In this document: piece after piece, positions 54,851 through 62,770 of the stretch
How the letters are laid out: each line of letters opens with the position of its first letter
Position numbering within the stretch: the stretch's first letter is position 1
DNA from: Gammaproteobacteria bacterium
GTDB taxonomy: Bacteria; Pseudomonadota; Gammaproteobacteria; Eutrophobiales; Eutrophobiaceae
Direction of reading: 5' to 3'
NCBI GenBank assembly: GCA_028819495.1
Contig: JAPPLI010000110.1
Coordinates: 18,863-81,632 of the forward strand
Length of the DNA stretch: 62,770 nucleotides
The notes under the pieces: generated by a model
Told to the model about the DNA's origin: nothing
Databases searched by the model: none
What the model saw: only the letters and a program-made list of their open reading frames with translations
Made by a program: the position numbers and the translations under genes

Positions 54851-56092
54851 TTATCGCGCCACTGGTTTGCCGTTCTTGACAATACCGGCACATGGGTTGG
54901 CGCCTATCATATAGGCCAGTTCGGATGGATGCGCAATATCCCAGATCACAAAATCGGCTCTTTTCCCGGCTTCCAGCGTTCCCCTGTCGTCAAGCAACCC
55001 CAGGGTTCGGGCGGCGTTGCGGGTCACGCCCGCCAGGGCCTCCTCCGTGGTAAGAGAAAATATCATACAAGCCATGTTGAGCATCAGTAACAATGATAAG
55101 ACCGGAGACGATCCCGGATTGGCATCTGTCGCGATGGCAATCGGCACCTGGTAACGGCGTAACAGTTCAACGGGCGGTTTCTGCGTCTCCTTCAGTACAT
55201 AAAATGCCCCGGGAAGCAGGACCGCAACGGTACCGGATTGGGCCAATGCGTCAACGCCGGCCTCGGACGTATATTCGAGATGATCGGCGGACAATGCCCC
55301 ATAGCGCGCTGCCAGGGCGGCGCCATTCAGGTCCGATAATTGATCGGCGTGCAGTTTTACATCCATGCCCAGTTCCCTGGCCCGGACGAATACCTGTTCA
55401 ATTTCTTCCGGGCTGAAGGCTATACCCTCACAGAACCCGTCAACGGCATCAGCCAGGTTTTCCACGTAAACCCGTGACAGCATTTCATCGGCAACAAGCT
55501 GTATGTATGCGGTGCGGTCTTGAGCATATTCCGGCGGCAGTGCATGTGCGCCCAGGAACGTGGTCTTGACGTCCAACTGCGGGTCTTCTTCCCCGAGCCG
55601 CCTGGCCACCCGCAGCATCTTTAATTCCGTTTCGACGTCAAGCCCGTATCCGGACTTGATTTCCATCGTCGTAACGCCTTCACGTTTAAGCGCTTCGGCC
55701 CGGTTTTTTGCCGCAGCCAGCAGCTCTTCTTCCGATGCCTGGCGCGTTGCGTTGACTGTGGACAATATACCGCCGCCCGCCTGTAACAGTTCTTCATAAG
55801 TTGCCCCCTTCAAGCGCAATTCGAATTCCCTGGCGCGGTTACCCCCGAAGACAAGATGGGTATGGCAGTCGATCAGGCCCGGAGTAATGCAGCGTCCTTT
55901 TACATCAATGATGTCAGGAGTTTTGTCTCGGACATCCAGGGGCAGGGCATCCATACTGCCCAGCCAGCTTATTGAATCACCTGCAGCGGCAATGGCGCCA
56001 CTTTCAATAAGTCCGTATTCCCCATGTCCAATTGTCATGGTGACGAGTCTTGCATTGACCCATAAACGATCCCACACGTGTAGCTCATTCAT
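54851..56092 (-). CDS. hutI: imidazolonepropionase HutI
   Basis: Hydrolyses imidazolonepropionate to formiminoglutamate. The 413-residue amidohydrolase has [23 protein letters not shown] (metal HxH), [26 protein letters not shown] and [13 protein letters not shown]. The ATG at 56092 gives the family length; a longer frame is not needed. It diverges from hutU and shares the HutC-box region. Confidence 0.95.
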   Translation of the reverse strand: MNELHVWDRLWVNARLVTMTIGHGEYGLIESGAIAAAGDSISWLGSMDALPLDVRDKTPDIIDVKGRCITPGLIDCHTHLVFGGNRAREFELRLKGATYEELLQAGGGILSTVNATRQASEEELLAAAKNRAEALKREGVTTMEIKSGYGLDVETELKMLRVARRLGEEDPQLDVKTTFLGAHALPPEYAQDRTAYIQLVADEMLSRVYVENLADAVDGFCEGIAFSPEEIEQVFVRARELGMDVKLHADQLSDLNGAALAARYGALSADHLEYTSEAGVDALAQSGTVAVLLPGAFYVLKETQKPPVELLRRYQVPIAIATDANPGSSPVLSLLLMLNMACMIFSLTTEEALAGVTRNAARTLGLLDDRGTLEAGKRADFVIWDIAHPSELAYMIGANPCAGIVKNGKPVAR

Positions 56093-56131
56093 CGCGTTAT
56101 CACTAAAGAGTTGAAAATTATCATTACGGCT

Positions 56132-56165
56132 ATTATAGTAATCATGTAATGACTTGTATATACAA
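56132..56165 (-). promoter_or_regulatory. hutI promoter overlapping a HutC operator
   Basis: TTGTATATACAA, a perfect 12-base palindrome at 56154-56165, matches the known HutC operator core. On the minus strand TATAAT (56137-56132) has TATACA (56160-56155) 17 bases upstream, inside the palindrome, so HutC would block polymerase. The site is placed to control hutU as well. Confidence 0.75.
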
Positions 56166-56209
56166 ATGGCAAAGTTACAGCGGTTCCCGCCAACCTCGGT
56201 CATAAGGGT

Positions 56210-56276
56210 GGGGTCAGAGTAAAATCACCACCGACTCTGCTATTGCCAACGTCACCGGCGATTTTACTCTGGCCCC
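56210..56276. repeat. long-centred variant of the GGGGTCAGAGTAA palindrome
   Basis: Left arm GGGGTCAGAGTAAAATC and right arm GATTTTACTCTGGCCCC, with a longer 33-base middle. It lies in the hutI-hutU gap, 67 bases before hutU. Confidence 0.8.
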
Positions 56277-56342
56277 GGCATTCAGCGGGAATTGCCGGCA
56301 AATTCAAGCAAAAGCAACTGGTTCGTTTTTCAGAGGAACAAG

Positions 56343-58028
56343 ATGAACAGTACGGTAAGAAAAGAAAAAACAGAAGCGCCTCGTCATGTGATACGGGCTC
56401 CCCGCGGGCCCCGGCTCTCGGCAAAATCCTGGCAGACGGAGGCGCCGCTCAGGATGATCATGAATAACCTGGACCCTGATGTCGCTGAACGGCCGAATGA
56501 CCTGATCGTTTATGGAGGAATTGGCAAGGCAGCCCGCAACTGGGCTTGTTTTGACAGCATCGTAGAGACACTTAAGGAATTAAACCTGGACGAGACCCTT
56601 TTGATCCAGTCCGGCAAGCCTGTCGGCGTGGTTAAAACTCACTCCGATGCTCCCCGGGTGCTGATTGCCAACTCCAACCTGGTTCCGGCCTGGGCAGACT
56701 GGGAGCACTTCAATGAACTCGACCGCATGGGCCTGATGATGTTCGGACAGATGACGGCCGGTTCATGGATTTATATTGCCAGCCAGGGAATCGTTCAGGG
56801 CACCTATGAAACCTTCGCGGAGATGGGGCGGCAACACTATAACGGCAACCTCAAGGGAAAGTGGATACTGAGCGCCGGTCTGGGCGGTATGGGCGGCGCC
56901 CAGGCGCTTGCGGCAACCATGGCCGGCGCCTCGATTTGTGTGGTCGAATGCCAGGAGAGCCGGATCGACTTCAGAATTCGAACGGGCTATGTCGATAAGA
57001 AGGCGACAAACCTTGTTTCCGCATTGACCATGCTGAACAATGCCGCCGGCAAGGGTGAGGCAGTGTCCATCGGTCTGTTGGGCAATGCGGCCGAACTGCT
57101 TCCGGAGATGATCAGGCAGGGTATCCGGCCGGATGCGGTAACTGATCAGACTTCTGCCCACGACCCGGTAAACGGCTACTTGCCGGCAGGCTGGTCGATT
57201 GATGAATGGGAGGCGCAACGCCGCCGGGACCCTGTCGCGGTAGCTGCCGCGGCAAGGCGCTCGATAGCGGTTCATGTACAAGCCATGCTGGATTTTCAAA
57301 AAGCCGGTATCCCCGTCTTTGATTACGGCAATAACATCCGCCAGGCGGCAAAGGATGAAGGTGTCGACAACGCGTTCGATTTTCCCGGATTCGTGCCGGC
57401 CTATATCCGTCCCTTGTTCTGCCGCGGCATCGGACCATTCCGTTGGGTAGCCTTATCCGGCGACCCGGAGGACATTTACAAAACGGATAAAAAGGTCAAG
57501 GAACTTATCCCGGATGATCCGCACCTGCATAACTGGCTTGATATGGCGGAACAGAGGATTCAATTCCAGGGTCTGCCGGCGCGGATATGCTGGGTTGGCC
57601 TGGGGCAGCGTCACCGTCTTGGCCTGGCGTTCAATGAGATGGTAAAGACCGGGGAACTGGCCGGTCCGATTGTGATAGGGCGGGACCACCTGGATTCCGG
57701 CTCTGTCGCCAGCCCGAACCGGGAAACCGAGGCCATGAAAGACGGCTCTGATGCCGTTGCCGACTGGCCCCTGCTGAACGCCCTGGTAAATACGGCCAGC
57801 GGCGCTACCTGGGTGTCGATACACCATGGGGGAGGAGTAGGCATGGGTTATTCAATACACGCCGGCCTGGTCGTACTCTGTGACGGCACCGACGGCGCCG
57901 CAAGGCGCATTGAACGGGTGTTATGGAATGACCCGGCATCGGGTGTTATGCGCCATGCCGATGCGGGCTACGACGCGGCGGTTGATTGCGCAGGGGAACA
58001 CGGGTTGTTATTGCCGATGCTTACGTAG
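56343..58028 (+). CDS. hutU: urocanate hydratase HutU
   Basis: Adds water to urocanate using tightly bound NAD. The 561-residue protein has [17 protein letters not shown], the NAD loop [21 protein letters not shown] with the active-site Cys, and [19 protein letters not shown] precedes the ATG at 56343. It leads hutU-hutH-hutG. Confidence 0.96.
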   Translation: MNSTVRKEKTEAPRHVIRAPRGPRLSAKSWQTEAPLRMIMNNLDPDVAERPNDLIVYGGIGKAARNWACFDSIVETLKELNLDETLLIQSGKPVGVVKTHSDAPRVLIANSNLVPAWADWEHFNELDRMGLMMFGQMTAGSWIYIASQGIVQGTYETFAEMGRQHYNGNLKGKWILSAGLGGMGGAQALAATMAGASICVVECQESRIDFRIRTGYVDKKATNLVSALTMLNNAAGKGEAVSIGLLGNAAELLPEMIRQGIRPDAVTDQTSAHDPVNGYLPAGWSIDEWEAQRRRDPVAVAAAARRSIAVHVQAMLDFQKAGIPVFDYGNNIRQAAKDEGVDNAFDFPGFVPAYIRPLFCRGIGPFRWVALSGDPEDIYKTDKKVKELIPDDPHLHNWLDMAEQRIQFQGLPARICWVGLGQRHRLGLAFNEMVKTGELAGPIVIGRDHLDSGSVASPNRETEAMKDGSDAVADWPLLNALVNTASGATWVSIHHGGGVGMGYSIHAGLVVLCDGTDGAARRIERVLWNDPASGVMRHADAGYDAAVDCAGEHGLLLPMLT

Positions 58029-58036
58029 ACAACGCG

Positions 58037-59572
58037 ATGAGAAAAACAAAGGTAATGCTTGAAGCAGGTAATGCCTCCCTGGCGCTATTGCGAAAGATTG
58101 CTTTCAACCCTGTCGAAGTCGAACTGCGAAAACCCGATTACGAAGCCGTAAACAGGTCGAGCGAGACGATTGCGCGATTATGCGCATCGGATAAGGCGAT
58201 ATACGGCGTCAACACGGGGTTTGGTAAACTGGCCCAGACCCGGATTGCTGTTGAAAGACTGACTGAACTTCAACACAACCTGGTGTTGTCGCACAGTTCC
58301 GGTGTCGGTCCCGGATTGAACGGCAACATCGTTCGCTTGATGCTGGTCCTGAAAATCCTGGCCCTGGCCAGGGGCTATTCCGGTGTTCGCAGGGAAGTCA
58401 TTGACGCACTGCTCGCATTAATCAACCATGAAGTGTATCCGTATATCCCGGCAAAAGGCTCAGTCGGCGCCTCAGGGGACCTGGCGCCGCTTGCGCATAT
58501 GGGCGCCGCACTGACCGGCGCCGGCAAGGTGCAACACAAGGGTACGACCATCAGCGCAATGGATGGCCTCAGGCTTGCCGGCTTATCCCCATTGACGCTG
58601 GGGCCGAAAGAAGGACTGGCCTTAATCAACGGAACACAGGCCTCGACCGCCATCGCGCTGTATCATTTCTTCGAAATCGAGGACATATTTGCCGCCGCGC
58701 TGATAACCGGTTCGCTTTCGGTCGATGCCATGAAAGGGAGTGACGCGCCCTTCGATCCGCGCATTCATGAACTGCGCGGACAACAAGGCCAGATCGACGT
58801 GGCGAAGATCTACAAGACACTTCTGGCCGGCAGTGAAATACGCGCATCCCATATCAATTGCGAGAAAGTGCAGGATCCCTATTCATTGCGCTGTCAACCC
58901 CAGGTCATGGGCGCGGTCCTGGATACCCTGAGATTTGCCGCAGTAATACTGGCGACGGAGGCAAATGCAGTCACCGATAATCCCCTGATATTCAGTGACA
59001 CGGATGAGGCCGTATCAGGCGGTAATTTTCATGCCGAGCCGGTTGCATTCGCCGCTGATTTGCTGGCGATTGCCGCGGCGGAAATCGGCGCCATTACCGA
59101 GCGGCGAATTGCCAACCTGGTCGATCCGGCGCTGAGCTTGTTACCCGCGTTCCTGGTTGAAGAACCCGGTTTGAACTCCGGGTTCATGGCGGCACAGGTA
59201 ACCGCTGCGGCATTGGCTTCGGAGAACAAGACGCTGGCGCACCCGGCCAGTGTCGACAGCCTGCCTACTTCCGCCAACCAGGAAGACCATGTGTCCATGG
59301 CTACTTTTGCAGCCAGGAAACTGGGTGACGTTGCCGATAATGTTGCCGGGGTCGTCGCTATTGAATTTCTTGCCGCCGGCCAGGCGATTGAGTTCCACAA
59401 ACCCTGGCAAACATCGGAACTGCTTCAACCTGTCGTGCATAAACTCAGGGAACACGTTCCGGCTTATGCACGTGATCGTTATTTCTCGCCGGATATGGAA
59501 ACGGCCAAAAAAATTATTGCTTCCCGGGATTTCTCGATTGATATCGTGGATGTCATGCCGAGTTATGTCTGA
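58037..59572 (+). CDS. hutH: histidine ammonia-lyase HutH
   Basis: Removes ammonia from histidine to make urocanate, the first Hut step. The 511-residue protein has YGVNTGFGKLAQTRI and GSVGASGDLAPLAH, where Ala145-Ser146-Gly147 form the MIO prosthetic group, and TANAVTDNPL-like NAVTDNPL. The ATG at 58037 follows hutU by eight bases; it overlaps hutG by eight. Confidence 0.96.
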   Translation: MRKTKVMLEAGNASLALLRKIAFNPVEVELRKPDYEAVNRSSETIARLCASDKAIYGVNTGFGKLAQTRIAVERLTELQHNLVLSHSSGVGPGLNGNIVRLMLVLKILALARGYSGVRREVIDALLALINHEVYPYIPAKGSVGASGDLAPLAHMGAALTGAGKVQHKGTTISAMDGLRLAGLSPLTLGPKEGLALINGTQASTAIALYHFFEIEDIFAAALITGSLSVDAMKGSDAPFDPRIHELRGQQGQIDVAKIYKTLLAGSEIRASHINCEKVQDPYSLRCQPQVMGAVLDTLRFAAVILATEANAVTDNPLIFSDTDEAVSGGNFHAEPVAFAADLLAIAAAEIGAITERRIANLVDPALSLLPAFLVEEPGLNSGFMAAQVTAAALASENKTLAHPASVDSLPTSANQEDHVSMATFAARKLGDVADNVAGVVAIEFLAAGQAIEFHKPWQTSELLQPVVHKLREHVPAYARDRYFSPDMETAKKIIASRDFSIDIVDVMPSYV

Positions 59573-60353
59573 TACTTTTGAGTATCATCAGGGCGAAGGC
59601 CCTGTTCTCATCAGTTTTCCGCATGACGGAACAGAATTCCCCCCCCATATCAAACGCAGACTTAACCGGCATGGCATAAATAACACGGATTGTGACTGGC
59701 ATGTAAGCGAGCTTTATCGAAATGTCATCAGTAGTGATATCAGCCGGATTAAAGCAAGGTTTTCCCGTTATGTGGTCGATTTGAATCGCCCGCCTGACGG
59801 CGGGTTGTTGTATCCGGGCAGGATGGAAACCGGGATCTGTCCGCTGACGACCTTTGACGGTGTTCCGATATATCTGCCCGGAGAACAACCCGGTGAATAC
59901 GAAATACGCACTCGTATCGAAACATACTGGCAACCGTATCACGACCGGCTACAATCCGAATTAAAACGCATCAGGGACAGGCACGGCTATGCGATTCTAT
60001 GGGAGGCGCATTCCATTCGTGGGGAGGCGCCGGAATTGTTTGACGGAGAATTACCGGATTTGAATTTCGGTACTGCCGGCGGTCGTTCGTGCGGGGAAAC
60101 GATTATCGCTCCCATAGTGAAGTACGCCGGCAACGCTTCAGACTACAGTGTTGCATTTAACGGTCGATTTAAAGGCGGATATATAACCCGGCATTACGGC
60201 GCCCCCAAAGAAGGCATCCATACAATTCAACTGGAAATCAACCAGGACAACTACCTGGTAAATTCAGAACAGCCCGAAATCCACCAGGAAAAAGCCCTGC
60301 GCCTATCCCGCCTGTTGAAGGCGCTGATTGCTATAATACCGGCGCCACGATAA
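59565..60353 (+). CDS. hutG: N-formylglutamate deformylase HutG
   Basis: Hydrolyses formylglutamate to glutamate and formate. The 262-residue protein has ISFPHDGTEFPPHIKRRL, SRYVVDLNRPPDGG, WEAHSIRGEAPELFDG and FKGGYITRHYGAP, all hallmarks of the FGase family. It needs HutF, encoded upstream, and completes histidine breakdown. The 194 bases after it hold no clear gene. Confidence 0.94.
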   Translation: MSDTFEYHQGEGPVLISFPHDGTEFPPHIKRRLNRHGINNTDCDWHVSELYRNVISSDISRIKARFSRYVVDLNRPPDGGLLYPGRMETGICPLTTFDGVPIYLPGEQPGEYEIRTRIETYWQPYHDRLQSELKRIRDRHGYAILWEAHSIRGEAPELFDGELPDLNFGTAGGRSCGETIIAPIVKYAGNASDYSVAFNGRFKGGYITRHYGAPKEGIHTIQLEINQDNYLVNSEQPEIHQEKALRLSRLLKALIAIIPAPR

Positions 60354-60547
60354 GGGACTAATCATTTCCCCAAATGGATGGCTCGCTATGACCGTTTCCG
60401 CACCCTCACGTTCCCGACGCGCCTTGCTCACCGAGGACCGCTTCATGGATCACTTGCAAGCCCGGCTTGAAATACTTCTCCTATGAAATGTTCCGAATAG
60501 TGGTGCGATGCGAAGGGTCTGCACAAATTCGATTAACCGAAGACATC

Positions 60548-62770
60548 TTAGCTCCCTTCTTTTGTCAAGCTTTCCGTCGATTTTTGTGTAGTAGTTATAA
60601 TCATGGCAATTCTTCGCGCAATCTCGGTGAAGTACATTACTTCTTCGGGGAGTAGTGGGCGGTCAAGGATGGCCTGTTCTCGGTAGGAGAGCCATTTCTT
60701 GAGGACTTGATAGCCGCCGAGCTTGTAGTTCCAGATGGCGGCGGGGACGTTACGCCAGAATGCGCGTTTGTTCAAATACACATCTAACGTCTTTTCGCCG
60801 AGAGTGGGTATCGCTGTTCCCATTATGGTGCGTTCATCCGGAGTGTATTCGCGCTCGACGATATAGCCTTGGCCCGGCATTACTGCTTTGCCTGTTCCGT
60901 AGTGGCCCCAGTCGGCGGTCAGTTCAAAGTCTTTACCTGTCATGTTGCGACCATCGGTGGTGGCAGGCACGGCGAGGACAGTGACCTCCGGGCGCAAGGT
61001 TCCGGTGGTGATGCCGGGGACAGGAGTTTCGGGGTCAAGCAGCGCCGCGAGTTCGCGGCCGCGGGCTGCCGATGCAACGAGCGCCTCAACTGCGCCTTCA
61101 GTGTTTCCTTCGTGCCAGCCAGGAAGCGGGATACGCGGCCATTCCATGCGGAGCGCTCCCACGTTAGCTTCGCGGTAAATTGGATCGTGTAGGGTAGCGA
61201 GGACATGGTGGAAGAGGTCGTCTACATCCGCGCCGAGACATTGCAGATAATCTTGCGCGGTCCCGGACAAGTTGGGGCGGCGTTGTATTTTGTTGCCGTC
61301 GGTTTTGGAACTGTCATCCAAAAGGTAGGCGGGGAAGAAACTCGAAAGTCCGTTGCCAAAGTTATCGGAAAGATGACGAACCAGGGTTCCTCGTGAATAA
61401 TCTTCCCTGGCTTCCCGTTCGCGTGCTTCAAGCCATACATTGTCCTTAAACACATGCGGTTTATAGTCGGGACGTGGGCGATCAAGCAGGCTGCTTTCAG
61501 CTTCCCAATAAAGCCAGCGGATATCAAAAGGTCGATAAGAGAATCGAATGAAATTAGCATCAATCGGCCCACCGCGTTCGAGCAGTGCGTCCCGTAGTGC
61601 CGTGGACTTTATCGTACCTGGATAGCGCTGTGTAATCTCATCATGGCTTAGGTTCCCGTCGAAATAATCACCAATACGCTTTTTGAGTCGGTCGAGATCC
61701 GTATCAACGAGAAATGAGTCACGGCTAGTTTTGACGCCAGGAAACGATACTGGAAATAAATCTGGCAGAGCAGGCCAGTTGAACCAATCTTCGCTGACCG
61801 CCGTTTGCACGAAAGGTAAACCGAGTGGCAAGACCGGCTTGACGACTTCATAGAGCTTGTCCGGTTCTGTCTCCTCCGTCTCAATCAACTCTTCGCGCTT
61901 GGCCTGTCCCCACAGATGCCGAAAGCCGATCTCTTCAGTTGGCACATGAGCGGCATTGCGCACCAGCGTTGTAATCGCCGTGCCGACTTGAATACCCACC
62001 GGGTCACTTTCCGTCGAAAAAATGCTCGGGTCTGGCGAACCATCCGGCGCGACTTTGCCGGTCTTGTATTTGTCGCCGTTCAAGCAGTCAATCCGTATCG
62101 CGTCGAACGCCTCCAGATAGCGCTCCCGCATTCCCGTAAATGACAGCCCGTCGAGCCAGGAATAGTTGGAGATGAAGCACACCACGCCTTGGCCCGTCCT
62201 AGCAATACGCCGCTCCGCCATGCGAAAAAAGCGCACATAGAGATCGTTCAGCCCTTGGCCTTCGGGTCGGCGCACTCGCTTGGTCATGCGGTAGGCTTCT
62301 GAAAGTTCCCGCTCCTCGTCCACAGCCATGCCGGCAAAACCGTTATAGGGCGGATTGCCCAAAATCACCAGGATCGGCGTCTCCCGCTTCACCCGATCGG
62401 CGCGGTCGCGCTCTTCCTCCAGTTCAGGGAAAGGTAATGGTTTTGTTGCGCGTGGTTCCCAGCCGGTCAGTGCATTGGTAAGGAAGACCTGGGCGCGCTC
62501 CTTCCCATCATCGGCCAACGCCGCGTCGAGTTCCTGCATGGTCAGGCCGACCTGCAAATGGGCGACGACAAACGGCGCCGGCATAATCTCAAAGCCGAAC
62601 ACGCGCCTGGTCGCTGCCTCCTTTACCCGCGCGCCGGCAAGGGCGCCCAGCCCCCGATTTTCCAGGTTGGCGGCAATGCGTCGCAACACTTCGGCCAGGT
62701 ACGCCCCGGTGCCGCAGCACGGGTCGAGCACATAGACGTTATCCGCAGCCAGTCCATCGGGAATGTCGAG
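60548..62770 (-). CDS. type ISP-like DNA adenine methyltransferase/restriction enzyme (N-terminus cut by window edge)
   Basis: Partial protein of about 740 residues. It opens in VLDPCCGTGAYLAEVLRR, the SAM motif I, and has ILGNPPYNGF, the catalytic NPPY, about 130 residues later, so motif order is I then IV (gamma-like). The C-terminal half resembles the specificity domain of type ISP enzymes (VYxNKRAFWRNVPAAIWNYKLGGYQVLKKWLSYRE). In full enzymes a nuclease and helicase lie upstream, outside this window. Type II Eco57I-like is an alternative. It faces hutG across 194 bases. Confidence 0.85.
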   Translation of the reverse strand, partial: LDIPDGLAADNVYVLDPCCGTGAYLAEVLRRIAANLENRGLGALAGARVKEAATRRVFGFEIMPAPFVVAHLQVGLTMQELDAALADDGKERAQVFLTNALTGWEPRATKPLPFPELEEERDRADRVKRETPILVILGNPPYNGFAGMAVDEERELSEAYRMTKRVRRPEGQGLNDLYVRFFRMAERRIARTGQGVVCFISNYSWLDGLSFTGMRERYLEAFDAIRIDCLNGDKYKTGKVAPDGSPDPSIFSTESDPVGIQVGTAITTLVRNAAHVPTEEIGFRHLWGQAKREELIETEETEPDKLYEVVKPVLPLGLPFVQTAVSEDWFNWPALPDLFPVSFPGVKTSRDSFLVDTDLDRLKKRIGDYFDGNLSHDEITQRYPGTIKSTALRDALLERGGPIDANFIRFSYRPFDIRWLYWEAESSLLDRPRPDYKPHVFKDNVWLEAREREAREDYSRGTLVRHLSDNFGNGLSSFFPAYLLDDSSKTDGNKIQRRPNLSGTAQDYLQCLGADVDDLFHHVLATLHDPIYREANVGALRMEWPRIPLPGWHEGNTEGAVEALVASAARGRELAALLDPETPVPGITTGTLRPEVTVLAVPATTDGRNMTGKDFELTADWGHYGTGKAVMPGQGYIVEREYTPDERTIMGTAIPTLGEKTLDVYLNKRAFWRNVPAAIWNYKLGGYQVLKKWLSYREQAILDRPLLPEEVMYFTEIARRIAMIITTTQKSTESLTKEGS

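Noticed and set aside
60354-60547. A small gene beginning at the ATG near 60388.
   Set aside because: The frame is only about 32 codons, with no ribosome site and no family match.

Overview
The window looks like chromosomal DNA of a heterotrophic, mid-to-high GC gammaproteobacterium, probably from an uncultivated lineage. Three blocks support this. One is gmk-rpoZ-spoT. Another is trpS-scpA-scpB-rluB. The third is tpiA-secG-tRNA-Leu(GAG). A PuuD-type membrane urate oxidase, heterotetrameric sarcosine oxidase and the HutF/HutG branch of histidine breakdown point to an organism that uses purines, methylated amines and amino acids as nitrogen and carbon sources. I cannot name a genus from sequence alone.

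Layout. (1) 1-3251: gmk, rpoZ and spoT on the minus strand; spoT runs off the left edge. (2) 3269-8386: accessory DNA against gmk: a two-gene ATPase operon (minus) with a strong promoter between two copies of one palindrome, divergent from an adenine DNA methyltransferase fused to an HNH nuclease domain. (3) 8383-16482: purine catabolism: adenine deaminase, hydroxyisourate hydrolase, xdhABC and PuuD with a cytochrome c tail, taking adenine to about allantoin. Palindromic repeats sit inside or at the ends of several of these genes. (4) 16482-18927: an islet with an AlbA_2/Schlafen-type protein, an orphan HicB and a broken argG start, flanked by two copies of the guaB 3' end. (5) 18928-28244: guaB, dam, bolA, yciB, yciO, trpS, scpAB, rluB, tpiA, secG and tRNA-Leu, with two small inverted-repeat elements between genes. 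(6) 28245-34730: an island downstream of tRNA-Leu holding toxin-antitoxin modules (a HigA-like antitoxin with an eroded partner, BrnTA, a truncated HicB, three VapBC pairs, TacAT) and an AAA_14/DUF4143 ATPase. It contains three degenerate copies of the tRNA 3' end and no integrase. (7) 34849-38454: an SDR, small genes, broken glcD and tnpB remnants and a quinone oxidoreductase. (8) 38479-60353: fatty acid desaturase, Rieske ferredoxin, XRE-cupin regulator, soxBDAG, a deacylase and a hydrolase, a TonB receptor, an HD-domain protein, an AhpD-like protein and a Rieske oxygenase, then hutC, F, I, U, H and G. (9) 60548-62770: a partial type ISP-like methyltransferase.

How the genes work together. 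Purine genes send adenine through hypoxanthine, xanthine and urate. Hut genes convert histidine to glutamate and formate under HutC, whose likely operator overlaps the hutI promoter. The sarcosine oxidase, Rieske oxygenase and HD genes around hut suggest oxidative removal of methyl or related groups from a betaine-like compound that may enter the Hut route; this is inference.

A theme of the window is small repeats reshaping genes. Members of a GGGGTCAGAGTAA hairpin family recur about ten times. Repeat sequence supplies the end of XdhA, the end of XdhC, an internal stretch of XdhC, the first codons of Dam and the ribosome binding site of yciO.
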